NCBI RefSeq assembly: GCF_050389805.1
Contig: NZ_CP130945.1
Coordinates: 4,960,001 to 5,024,000 of the forward strand
Reading direction: 5' to 3'
DNA from: Bacillus_BD sp050389805
GTDB lineage: Bacteria > Bacillota > Bacilli > Bacillales > Cytobacillaceae
DNA length: 64,000 nucleotides
In this document: one piece after another, positions 43,212 to 51,825 of the stretch
Numbering within the stretch: the first letter of the stretch is position 1
Layout of the letters: each line of letters opens with the position of its first letter
The notes under the pieces: generated by a model
Databases searched by the model: none
Seen by the model: only the letters and a program-made list of their open reading frames with translations
What the model was told of the DNA's origin: nothing
Position numbers and translations under genes: made by a program

Positions 43212-44025
43212 GATGATCTTCACCTTCCTTTCCTCTATTCTTCAGTTTTAACGCACCTTGTACAGCCATCGCCGCTAAAATACCAGCAGTTGTTGCTCCA
43301 GCCATTAATTTACCTACTGGTTGTGCAATGTCTTTCCAAATAACTTGAGAAAGTTTTGCTTGTGGATCATTAGGAAGTCCATATACAGATGGTTTTTCTG
43401 CTAATAAATAAACAGTAGCTGTGCCGTCAATTCCAGGCGGGTTATAAATGTTTGCATTTGGATAACGTTCTTTTATTTTAGCTAAACGTGCCTCAGCATC
43501 ACGTAATACAGTTTGCTTATCTCCAAATACAAGACAGTCTGTATGACATGCTGTAACACACGCTGGCTGCTTACCATTTTCTAACCGACTTGTACAAAGG
43601 TCACATTTTTGAGCAAGACGATATTCTTTACCATTCTTATCTTGATAAGTGGCAAGCTGAATAACATCAAAGTAGCAACCTTGAACGCAGTATCCACAAC
43701 CCACACATAAGTCATGATCGATAACAACTGAGCCGAATTCAGTATGGCTGATCGCATTTTCTGGACAAGCGAGTTCACATCCAGCCGTTGTACAGTGTAA
43801 GCATGCTGCATGACGGAATAACCAGTCAAAGCCACCATCTGATCTTTCATGCTCATCATATGTGATAATATTCCAAGTATTGGCTGTAAGGGCTTCATGG
43901 GATTGAATACTTCCATGGAACTCTTCCGGCTCAGCCGGAAGATCGTTCCAATTCTTACATGCAACCATACAAGCGCGGCAACCATCACATTTCGTTACGT
44001 CTACGAATTTTACAAACTCACCCAT
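43204..44025 (-). CDS. fdnH: Formate dehydrogenase-N beta subunit (four 4Fe-4S clusters)
   Basis: A 273-residue ferredoxin-like electron-transfer subunit. Four cysteine groups are visible: CDGCRACMVAC, CLHCTTAGCELAC, CVGCGYCVQGC and CDLC...ACVTAC. A hydrophobic helix at about residues 235-258 anchors it to the membrane next to the gamma subunit, as in E. coli FdnH. It has a perfect AAGGAGG site inside the end of the alpha gene, and its ATG overlaps the alpha stop (TAATG). Confidence 0.94.
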   Translation of the reverse strand: MGEFVKFVDVTKCDGCRACMVACKNWNDLPAEPEEFHGSIQSHEALTANTWNIITYDEHERSDGGFDWLFRHAACLHCTTAGCELACPENAISHTEFGSVVIDHDLCVGCGYCVQGCYFDVIQLATYQDKNGKEYRLAQKCDLCTSRLENGKQPACVTACHTDCLVFGDKQTVLRDAEARLAKIKERYPNANIYNPPGIDGTATVYLLAEKPSVYGLPNDPQAKLSQVIWKDIAQPVGKLMAGATTAGILAAMAVQGALKLKNRGKEGEDHHE

Positions 44026-47000
44026 TATTTCGACCTCCTTACATCACATAGGAATGCTTTGTATTCAGGGATAAATGAGTTCGCATCCCCAATATGTGGA
44101 GTTAAACGGTTGGCGCTTGCCCCAGTAGCAATTCCTTTATAGCCAAACTGCCAAGGCATACCAATATGATGAACGGTTTTTCCTTTTAATTTATATGGCT
44201 TAAAGCGTTTTGTAACCATCGCATAAGCTTCAATTTCACCACGAGCTGTTGAAATGATAATGGTATCTTTATTTTTAATACCTTTTTCTTTCGCCAACTC
44301 CTCACTGATTTCAACAAACATATGCGGAACAAGTTCTGCAAGCCATGGAACGCTTCTTGTCATTGAACCTGTTTGCCAGTGTTCAGATACACGATAGGTT
44401 GTCGCAATAATTGGGTAATCTTTAAATTCACCTTTTGTTTCTAATTTCTTTTCACCAAATGGCACAGCTGGATTAAATTGTGTACTGGAAATTTGGTTTT
44501 CTAACGGGAACTCCCAAGGTTCATAGTGCTCTGGGAATGGTCCCTCATTCATACCAGCAGTAAAGAGATCCCCTTTACCTGAAACTTGCATGATAAATGG
44601 GTCATTAAACGTTGGATCATCTGGACCTTTTGTAGCTACGAAGTCTGGAACATCGTAACCAACCCATTTACTTTGAACCGCATCCCATTGAATTCCAACG
44701 CGATCTTTACTCCATGCTTTACCATTTAAGTCTGCACTTGCACGGTTGTATAAAATACGTCTATTAGCTGGCCATGCATATGACCAATTTAAGAAGTTAC
44801 TCATACCTTCATTTGTATTATCACGGCGTTTTGATAAGTTGCCTTCTTCAGGGTAGAATCCGCAATAAATCCAGTTACCACATGCTGTACTTCCATCATC
44901 TTTCAAATTACCAAAGCCATTAATTTGTTGTTTTGTCTTTGTATCATAGCCGTTAATTTCGCGGCAAACTAGGTCAATATCAGGGTGATGTCCTGGACCA
45001 TAGTTCCAAGTTAACGCTTTAATTGGCGCATCTTGAGGCTTTGTGCTATTTACATAAAGCTCTTTTAAGCGAAGCGCGATTTCATGCGTAATCTCTAAGT
45101 CTGCTTTTGATTTACCTTTTGGTGGAAGTGCTTGCCAACGGTATTGCATCCAACGACCAGAGTTTGTAACTGAACCTTCTTTTTCAAATGATGAGCATGC
45201 TGGTAAGAAGATTACTTCTGTTTGGATTGATGCTGGGTCCGAACCAGCTTCTTTTTGCCAGAATGCAGCTGTTTCTGTTTCCATTAAGTCAATCGCAACC
45301 ATCCACTTTAAGTTAGCCATTGATTTTTGTGATGCACCTGAGTTTGGTCCTCCAACAACTGGATTGGAACCGTAAAGGATTAAACCCTCTAATTCTTTGT
45401 TGTACATGGCATCAAACAATCTTAAATAAGAATAGTTTCTGCCTTTTGCAAGTTTTGGCATGAGGTGATAGCCAAATTCATTCTCAGCAGTCGCATTGTC
45501 ACCATAGAAGGATTTCAACATACTTGTGAAAAACTTCGGATGATTTGTTTTATATCCTGATTTTGGTGTAATACTATCTAAAAATTCTTGGTAAGTTGGC
45601 GTATTAATAGTTGGTGTATTCATATATCCTGGTACGTTGTGGTAAAGAAGACCGAAGTCTGTTGAACCTTGAACGTTTGATTCACCACGTAATGCTTGTA
45701 CTCCACCGCCGGAAATACCAATGTTACCCAGAAGTAATTGAATGATTCCATAGATACGAATGTTTTGAGAACCTACTGTATGCTGTGTTCCACCCATTGC
45801 ATAAAGGATGGTACCAGCTTTACCTACCTCACCAGTAGAGCCGAAAACCTCACAAACTTTTAAATAAGTCTCTTTGTCTGTACCTGTGATTCCAATAACT
45901 GTATCTACGTCATAACGATCATAGTGTTTTTTCATTAATTGGAATACACATCGTGGATCTTGTAAAGTTGGATCTTTTAGAACATTGCCTTCTTCATCGG
46001 TTTTGTAAGTCCATGATGACTTGTCATATTTTCTCGTCTTTGCATCATAACCGCTGAACATACCATCTTCAAATGAATAAGCATCATCAACAATTAAGGC
46101 TGCGTTTGTATAATTTGCAACATAATCTTTGTGATAAAGATTGTTGTCAAGAATATATTTAATCATCCCGCCTACGAACGCAATATCTGTTCCTGAGCGA
46201 AGTTGCCCATAGTAATCTGACATTTGTGCTGTTCTCGTATAACGAGGGTCAATTGTAATTAATTTTGCGCCATTTTGCTGTGCTTTTGAAATCCATCTAA
46301 AGCTTATTGGATGGTTTTCCGCAGGGTTTGATCCTAATACTAATAGAACGTTAGCGTATTGAAGATCGTTCCAGTGATTTGTCATTGCTCCACGACCGAA
46401 CGTAGGTGCCAGACCGGCAACCGTTGAACTGTGTCATATTCGGGCCTGGTGTTCGATGAATGATAATCCAAGTCCTGCACGGAATAATTTATGGTTAAGG
46501 TGACATTCTTCATTATCTAATGCGGCCCCGCCAAGATAGGCGATATTATCTAATCTATTTACAACAACACCGTTTTCTTGATGGATCATACCTCTGTCAC
46601 GTGATTCTTTAATATTTTTTACGACTTTATCGTATGCAAATTCCCAGTCAACTTCTTCCCATTTGTCACTTCCTGGTGCACGGTATAAAGGTGTAGTGAT
46701 CCGTTTTTCTGTTGTGTAAAGCTGACGGATGGTTGTACCTTTACTACATAATGTACCTTCGTTGATTGGGTGATCTGGATCTCCCTCCGTGTAGATGACA
46801 TCATCTTTGCTAGCATATACTAGAATTCCACAGCCAACCGAACAATAAGGACAGATGGTCGGAGTTGGTGTTAACTCAGCGATTTTAAACGTACTTGCTT
46901 TTGCTTTTGCTTTTTTGTCATCAAAACCAAGCTCTGCAACCGCTAAAGTAGCTGCCATGGCACCAGAGATTTTCAAAAACTTCCTTCTGGTTATTTCCAT
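44025..47000 (-). CDS. fdnG: Formate dehydrogenase-N alpha subunit, selenoprotein with in-frame UGA (Sec189)
   Basis: One 992-codon frame interrupted only by a TGA at 46434-46436. The first 188 codons hold a Tat signal (TRRKFLKISG), the 4Fe-4S cysteines C50, C53, C57 and C85 and end HQARI. The frame resumes directly after TGA with HSSTVAGLAPTFGRGAM. E. coli FdnG has Sec in the same context (NQARV-U-H). The enzyme oxidises formate to CO2 outside the membrane at a bis-MGD molybdenum (or tungsten) site whose metal ligand is Sec189. A SECIS-like hairpin follows the TGA. A start ATG at 47000 has GGGGGAAAG upstream. Conventional gene finders would split it into two. E. coli FdnG is 1015 residues. 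Confidence 0.95.
46398..46436 (-). promoter_or_regulatory. Bacterial SECIS element of fdnG
   Basis: After the UGA, eleven bases (CACAGUUCAAC) precede GGU-U-GCC-GGUCU-GGC-ACC (46422-46405). GGU pairs with ACC, the U is bulged, GCC pairs with GGC, and the loop is GGUCU. E. coli fdhF has the same spacing, the same bulged U and the same loop GU recognised by SelB. Because the hairpin is coding, its conservation beyond the encoded protein sequence supports function. Confidence 0.92.
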
Positions 47001-47087
47001 GTTTCTTTCCCCCTAACTTGTAGTTATTTCTTTCTTTTGCGTAAATCTTTTGGGTATCACCATCAAACTAACTGACAGCGATTTCTT

Positions 47088-47870
47088 TTATGATAAAACC
47101 ATTAGATTTGGTTTAGCCCCCACACTAGAATTGCTAACATCATCAATGACCCTACCTTTAGTTGTATAGGTAATGGCCATTTTTCCTCGTAAATATCCAA
47201 CAACTTCTATATTTAAATACTTAGCTAACTGGACTGCTTGTTTAGTCGCAGCGGTTCTAGAACCTACTATTGCAAAACCAAACTTTGCTGCTTTTGAAAG
47301 CATTTCATATGAGATTCTTCCTGTTGTTAGAAGAACAAGAGAATCTGGGTTTAATTGATTACTAACCGCATATCCAATGACTTTATCTACAGCATTATGT
47401 CGCCCAATATCTTCTTTAATGACCATTGCCCCTGTTTCTTCATCGAGAATGCACGCCCCATGCATACCGCCTGTTTCAAGGTATAACGGAGAGTTCCTCG
47501 CAAACTCAGCCTGTTTTTTTAATAGATAACTAAGTTTATATTTCTTATCATTTGAAATTTTGTTAAACGATTTCACATCTGTCATTGAAAAGAAGGTTAC
47601 TCCTCTTCCGCAACCTGCCGTGTAATGCTTTTTCTTGTTTAACATTTTTTCTGCATCAATATCATTCTTTAATTCAACGCGGATTTCCCCGTATTCTTCA
47701 TCCACTTTAAGCGTGACGATATCACTCGCAATTTCTATTAACCCTTCAGAAAACAAGTACCCGTATGTCCAGTCCTCCAGATCTTGATTGGTTAACTGAA
47801 ATACCGCTACTTCATATCCGTTTACCTTTAGAGTAATTGGATATTCTTCCGGACACCCCTTGTTGTTCAT
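47088..47870 (-). CDS. fdhD: Formate dehydrogenase sulfurtransferase accessory protein FdhD
   Basis: Delivers sulfur to the bis-MGD cofactor before its insertion into formate dehydrogenase. The family loop is HYTAGCGRG with one cysteine rather than the CxxC of E. coli, and MHGACILDEE, KEDIGRHNAVDKVIG and TTGRISYEML are strong family blocks. The open frame begins at 47888 with no ribosome site. The ATG at 47870 (MNNKGCPEEYP) has AGTGGTGG five bases upstream and was preferred (260 aa). First gene of the fdh run. A cre-like site lies just upstream. Confidence 0.9.
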   Translation of the reverse strand: MNNKGCPEEYPITLKVNGYEVAVFQLTNQDLEDWTYGYLFSEGLIEIASDIVTLKVDEEYGEIRVELKNDIDAEKMLNKKKHYTAGCGRGVTFFSMTDVKSFNKISNDKKYKLSYLLKKQAEFARNSPLYLETGGMHGACILDEETGAMVIKEDIGRHNAVDKVIGYAVSNQLNPDSLVLLTTGRISYEMLSKAAKFGFAIVGSRTAATKQAVQLAKYLNIEVVGYLRGKMAITYTTKGRVIDDVSNSSVGAKPNLMVLS

Positions 47871-47927
47871 ATCTTCCACCACTTTCATTAAGAAAATGAA
47901 ATGAGTTATAATGATAGGTTTTATTAA

Positions 47928-47942
47928 TGGAAACGCTTTCTA
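47928..47942. promoter_or_regulatory. cre-like site (CcpA operator candidate)
   Basis: TGGAAACGCTTTCTA fits the catabolite-responsive element pattern TGNAANCGNWWNCA except at the last two bases (CT for CA). It is about 58 bp upstream of the fdhD start and 40 bp upstream of the longer alternative. It could repress the fdh run on preferred sugars. Confidence 0.55.
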
Positions 47943-48356
47943 TTGAAGTGTTCTTAAAAAATACCTATCTAACATTTTTCTTAAAACATTTATTTTAGAA
48001 ATGGATATCTATTAATCTAATAATAGTGGAAATCATGATATCCTTTTCCATATGTCTATATGTTAATACCTAATTAAAATTTCAACAGTAACATAAATCA
48101 CATCTCGAAAGGGAATTGTGATCAAAATTTGAAATCATATCTACTAGAATGATTTGATTCACATGGTTCCTTTGAGGTTGATGCAATTCGTACATTATTC
48201 TCGGTTCTTTTATAAAACACTCTGTTCTTTATCAGAAGGTTGATTGAAATAAACAACTTTAACAAAATATCTATGGTTTTTTCATTTTAATTCTGTAATC
48301 TTGTGTTTAGTTAGAAATACTAATTCTTTACATAGCATTTCAAGGAGGAATTTGAT
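47943..48356. other. Divergent promoter region between fdhD and the YhfP-type gene
   Basis: About 410 AT-rich bases with no gene. An inverted pair ATCACA (48097-48102) and TGTGAT (48117-48122), 14 bp apart, and a third half site in GATTCACA (about 48169) resemble CRP/FNR half sites (TGTGA/TCACA), but none has the usual 6-bp spacing. Confidence 0.4.
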
Positions 48357-49352
48357 GTGAATGATTCTTTTAAAGCATTGGTCGTCAATAAAACGGAGGA
48401 AGATTTTAGTGTTAACATAGAGCGACTTACATTGGATCAACTATCCCATGGTGAGGTTTTCATTAAAGTTCTTTATTCTGGAATTAATTACAAAGATGCG
48501 CTGGCGACAATTCCTGATGGAAATATTGTTCACTCTTATCCATTTGTTCCAGGCGTAGATTTAGCTGGAGTCGTCGTTTCGTCAGATGACCCTCGATTCC
48601 ATGAAGGGGATGAGGTCATTGCCACAAGTTATGAAATTGGAGTCAGCCACTTTGGAGGATACAGTGAATATGCGCGAATTCCTGCCCAGTGGGTACTGCC
48701 TCTACCGAAAAACCTTACCCTAAAGGAAGCCATGATTTATGGTACAGCCGGTTTCACTGCCGCACTCTCCGTCTTTAAATTAGAAGAAAGCGGGGTAACT
48801 CCTGATAAGGGGAAAGTATTAGTTACCGGGGCTACGGGAGGTGTTGGAAGTCTAGCAACTGCCATGCTAGCGAAAAAGGGTTATGAGGTGGTTGCAAGTA
48901 CAGGGAAAGACACTGAACACGATTTTCTCAAAAACCTAGGAGCTACTGAGATCATTTCCCGTGAGGAAGTCGTTGGTGATAAAGTAAAAGCTCTTGATAA
49001 ACAACTATGGGCGGCAGCTGTTGATCCCGTTGGCGGTCAAACACTTGCAGCTATTTTAAGCAAAATTCAATATGGCGGCGCCGCCGCTGTTAGTGGACTT
49101 ACTGGCGGTCCTAAAGTACCCACTACTGTCTTCCCGTTTATTTTACGAGGGATTCAATTATTAGGAATTGACTCTGTTTTTTGTCCAATGGATACTCGCA
49201 TAAAAGTGTGGGGCAAAATGGCTAATGAGTATAAACCTTCCACAAATCTTTTACAAAGCATTGAAAAAGAAATCAGTTTTGATGAACTGCCTGACCACTT
49301 ACCTCTATTATTAAAAGGGAGTGCCCGCGGAAGATTCGTCGTAAAACTTTAA
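48357..49352 (+). CDS. YhdH/YhfP family quinone oxidoreductase (acrylyl-CoA reductase-like)
   Basis: A 331-residue zinc-free medium-chain reductase. GINYKDALA and PFVPGVDLAGVV in the catalytic domain, the nucleotide loop VLVTGATGGVGSLA (about 150-163) and the C-terminal RGRFVVKL fit the YhdH/YhfP group, which includes AcuI acrylyl-CoA reductases. NADPH is the likely donor. The GTG start follows AAGGAGG. It is divergent from fdhD and ends in a terminator. Confidence 0.88.
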   Translation: MNDSFKALVVNKTEEDFSVNIERLTLDQLSHGEVFIKVLYSGINYKDALATIPDGNIVHSYPFVPGVDLAGVVVSSDDPRFHEGDEVIATSYEIGVSHFGGYSEYARIPAQWVLPLPKNLTLKEAMIYGTAGFTAALSVFKLEESGVTPDKGKVLVTGATGGVGSLATAMLAKKGYEVVASTGKDTEHDFLKNLGATEIISREEVVGDKVKALDKQLWAAAVDPVGGQTLAAILSKIQYGGAAAVSGLTGGPKVPTTVFPFILRGIQLLGIDSVFCPMDTRIKVWGKMANEYKPSTNLLQSIEKEISFDELPDHLPLLLKGSARGRFVVKL

Positions 49353-49359
49353 GGTATTT

Positions 49360-49398
49360 TAAAAGGCTGTGCATTTATAAATCGCATAGCCTTATTCT
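49360..49398 (+). terminator. Terminator after the YhfP-type gene
   Basis: AAAGGCTGTGC / GCATAGCCTT stem followed by ATTCTTT. Confidence 0.75.
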
Positions 49399-49557
49399 TT
49401 GCCTGAATGCGAAAGTATCGCATTTTCATTTCATTTTTAGTATGATAAAAATATTCTTTACTGAATCTTTACTTCTAATGAAAATCCATTGTTGTAAATT
49501 TTAATATGTACGTTGTCTTTATATTTCAATTACAAAGATTTAAAGGGAGGTTATATT

Positions 49558-49905
49558 TTGGAACCAGTCATTGTCGAATCCGTTCAAAGAGAACTGGATC
49601 GGTTTGCTAATCAGGAAATTTACATCCATCTTGAAACAACAAGTGGAGCTTATGCTGCCCACTTTAATGAAGGCTTTTTCAACTCTGGGGCCTACATACG
49701 TAATGCGCTTGTGCAATATGAAAGAGGGAAAATTGCTGGAAATGGTCCCTATCGCATTGGATTGAAATTACCGATTGGTTGGATTTATGCAGAAGGAATT
49801 ACACACTTCGAAGTGGATGAACACGATCGTTTATTATTAGCAGGTCATGACTATCAAGGAAAACTCGCTGTTTGCCTTGAAATAAGTCTAACGCCATTTT
49901 CATAA
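49558..49905 (+). CDS. yojF: YojF family protein (DUF1806)
   Basis: A 115-residue protein of the DUF1806 family, always paired with bshB2 in Bacillus. Recognisable blocks are IYIHLETTSGAYAAH and KLPIGWIYAEGITHFE. The frame is open from 49513, but AAAGGGAGG sits seven bases before the TTG at 49558, and that start gives MEPVIVESVQRELD. Function is unknown; tight linkage suggests a link to bacillithiol metabolism. Confidence 0.88.
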   Translation: MEPVIVESVQRELDRFANQEIYIHLETTSGAYAAHFNEGFFNSGAYIRNALVQYERGKIAGNGPYRIGLKLPIGWIYAEGITHFEVDEHDRLLLAGHDYQGKLAVCLEISLTPFS

Positions 49906-49922
49906 GGAAAGGAGTTATCATA

Positions 49923-50597
49923 ATGGATATTGAAAAAGAGCAACATGTCTTAGTTGTTTTTCCACATCCTGATGATGAAGCATTCGGTGTTTCTGGTACA
50001 ATGGCGGCACATATTGCCAATGGAACTCCTGTTACCTACGCTTGCTTAACATTAGGAGAGATGGGGAGAAATTTAGGTGATCCTCCTTTTGCAACAAGGG
50101 AATCTCTTCCACTCATCCGAAAAGAAGAACTTAAAAATGCGGTACAAGCAATCGGCTTAGAGGATTTAAGGATGCTTGGCTACCGAGACAAAACAGTCGA
50201 ATTTGAAGACCAAGAAAAGATTATTGCAGATATTACTTCCATCATTAATGAAGTAAATCCTTCATTAGTCATTACCTTTTATCCAGGCTATGCCGTACAT
50301 CCTGATCACGATGCAACTGGAGCAGCAGTTGTAAAAGCAGTAGAGAGAATCGCTGCACAGAAGCGTCCTAAGCTCCATACACTTGCTTTTTCAAATGGCT
50401 GTGAAGAAGAAATTGGTCAAGCAGATATTGTTCATGATGTAACTGCGTTTGCACAGAAAAAAATTGCTGCATTGCTGTCCCATAAATCACAGGCTCAATT
50501 GATGGTAGCGGGTCTAAAAGAGAAATATGAACAAGGCGACCCCGATGTATTAACACGCATCAACTTTGAGCGTTTTTGGACGTATAAGTTCGATTAA
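49923..50597 (+). CDS. bshB2: Bacillithiol biosynthesis deacetylase BshB2
   Basis: A 224-residue LmbE-family zinc hydrolase. It deacetylates N-acetylglucosaminyl-malate in bacillithiol synthesis, or acts on conjugates. The zinc motif H15-P-D-D18 (FPHPDDEAFG) and the second motif HPDHDATGAA are present. It lies 17 bp after yojF and is followed by a terminator shared with the convergent small gene. Length and order match B. subtilis yojF-yojG. Confidence 0.93.
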   Translation: MDIEKEQHVLVVFPHPDDEAFGVSGTMAAHIANGTPVTYACLTLGEMGRNLGDPPFATRESLPLIRKEELKNAVQAIGLEDLRMLGYRDKTVEFEDQEKIIADITSIINEVNPSLVITFYPGYAVHPDHDATGAAVVKAVERIAAQKRPKLHTLAFSNGCEEEIGQADIVHDVTAFAQKKIAALLSHKSQAQLMVAGLKEKYEQGDPDVLTRINFERFWTYKFD

Positions 50598-50617
50598 AGG
50601 TCCGATTCCTAATAGAA

Positions 50618-50652
50618 AAGAAGTCAACGAAATACCGTTGACTTCTTTTTAA
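50618..50652. terminator. Bidirectional terminator
   Basis: AAAAGAAGTCAACG and CGTTGACTTCTTTTT stem between convergent bshB2 and the 86-residue gene. Confidence 0.93.
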
Positions 50653-50653
50653 T

Positions 50654-50914
50654 TTACATACTTATCTTTAAATGTTGTTTCAACAAATTGATTTCCTTTT
50701 TAATTGGAGCGATTGTAATGGAGGCTAGAAAAGTGACTAGCTTTTCAACAGCTAACTTGTCATGCTGTTTATCCACCAAGGTTTCTAGTGTATCCAGGAT
50801 TTCAGGACTCTTCATTATTTTACTATTTCTAACAGGCATCGAGTCTAATTTCACACGAATCGACTTTAATAAATGTCCAACTGTTTCAAATTCCTGTTCT
50901 CTTTTTTCCACCAT
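50654..50914 (-). CDS. Small hypothetical protein (86 aa)
   Basis: Starts MVEKREQEFETVGHLLKSI with AGGAGGGAG eight bases upstream of the ATG at 50914, and ends HLKISM. It is helical and charged, with a core SPEILDTLETLVDKQ followed by HDKLAVEKLVTFLAS. I do not recognise the family. A good ribosome site, a shared terminator and a Fur-box-like palindrome 110 bp upstream support it being expressed. Confidence 0.65.
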   Translation of the reverse strand: MVEKREQEFETVGHLLKSIRVKLDSMPVRNSKIMKSPEILDTLETLVDKQHDKLAVEKLVTFLASITIAPIKKEINLLKQHLKISM

Positions 50915-51022
50915 AAACACTTCTCCCTCCTGAATCAAGAAAACCTTGATTTAGCAAATTTATAATTACTCTTACAGGCAGACGTTTATCCTTTGTTCTG
51001 CTGCTATAAGATTTAACTATAT

Positions 51023-51037
51023 TGATAATCATTATAC
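51023..51037. promoter_or_regulatory. Fur-box-like palindrome
   Basis: TGATAATCATTATAC matches the Bacillus 7-1-7 Fur consensus TGATAATNATTATCA at 13 of 15 positions. It is between the stop of the AlkD-like gene and the start of the 86-residue gene, on which it could act. Confidence 0.45.
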
Positions 51038-51080
51038 CTAAAGATTATGTAAAATTTCCATTGGAAAGTATTTATTTTTC

Positions 51081-51749
51081 TCATTTTAAATACTTACTGC
51101 CCTCCCGTATACTGAGTGCTGCCAAAGGATGAGATTCGATAAATTGTCGGACAGACTCTGGGTTCGTTTTTGAATACTCACGTAATACCCACCCAATCGC
51201 TTTTTGGATAAAAAACTCTTTGCTGTCTGCATTTTGTTCAATATATCGATATAAAAGGGATTCATCTGTTTGTCCTTTATATTTTAATTGAAAAAGAATA
51301 GCCGTTCGTCTTAGCCAAAGATGTTCTCCATATGCCCAACCTTCTATTCTATCTAAAATCACCTCTGGTGACTTACGGGCGATTCCTCCAACTAGTTTAG
51401 TGGCAATTGTATCTACCGTATCCCACCATGAGTTGGTTGTAATTAACTCCTCCATAAGTGAGATATGTGTTCCATCTAACTTTTTTTGTGATTTTTCTAG
51501 ATAATCAAGTGCAGCATAGTGATATTCTCTCTCTTCCTGTGCCCATAACACTCTAACCCATTTTGGATCAAAAGGTTCTTTTAATATTCCTGTCTGTGCA
51601 TAAAACAACCTCAATAATTGGGTTCTTTCAGGTTTTTTTATTCCTAGAAATGGATAATTATTTTTCATATATTTAGCCATGGGCTCCGCTTTTGCGAAAT
51701 CACGATGACGTTCAAAGTGAAATTTCAACTGTGTTAAATGCTCGTCCAT
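51081..51749 (-). CDS. DNA alkylation repair protein, AlkD-like DNA glycosylase
   Basis: A 222-residue all-helical HEAT-repeat protein of the AlkC/AlkD family, which excises N3- and N7-alkylpurines. The active-site residues of AlkD are represented by NSWWDTVDTIA (Trp and Asp), LRRTAILFQL and GWVLREY. Full length for the family. The start ATG at 51749 follows a weak AGGAATGATG site. It is downstream of the double P-loop ATPase gene, with a terminator between. Confidence 0.9.
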   Translation of the reverse strand: MDEHLTQLKFHFERHRDFAKAEPMAKYMKNNYPFLGIKKPERTQLLRLFYAQTGILKEPFDPKWVRVLWAQEEREYHYAALDYLEKSQKKLDGTHISLMEELITTNSWWDTVDTIATKLVGGIARKSPEVILDRIEGWAYGEHLWLRRTAILFQLKYKGQTDESLLYRYIEQNADSKEFFIQKAIGWVLREYSKTNPESVRQFIESHPLAALSIREGSKYLK

Positions 51750-51784
51750 TGGTTCATCATTCCTCCATTGTATGATTTAAAGAA

Positions 51785-51820
51785 AAAATACAAAGCCACA
51801 TCATCGTGGCTCTGTATCCT
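51785..51820 (-). terminator. Terminator of the double P-loop ATPase gene
   Basis: On the minus strand ATACAGAGCCACGA-TGATG-TGGCTTTGTATTTTTT, right after the stop codon. Confidence 0.9.
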
Positions 51821-51825
51821 ATTCT

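Noticed and set aside
46386..46436. The fdnG interruption as a frameshift or nonsense pseudogene
   Set aside because: Both sides are in the same frame, the stop is TGA at the known Sec position, no residues are lost around it and a SECIS hairpin follows.
48097..48122. A genuine FNR or CRP box
   Set aside because: The half sites are 14 bp apart rather than 6, so it is recorded only as a weak hint.
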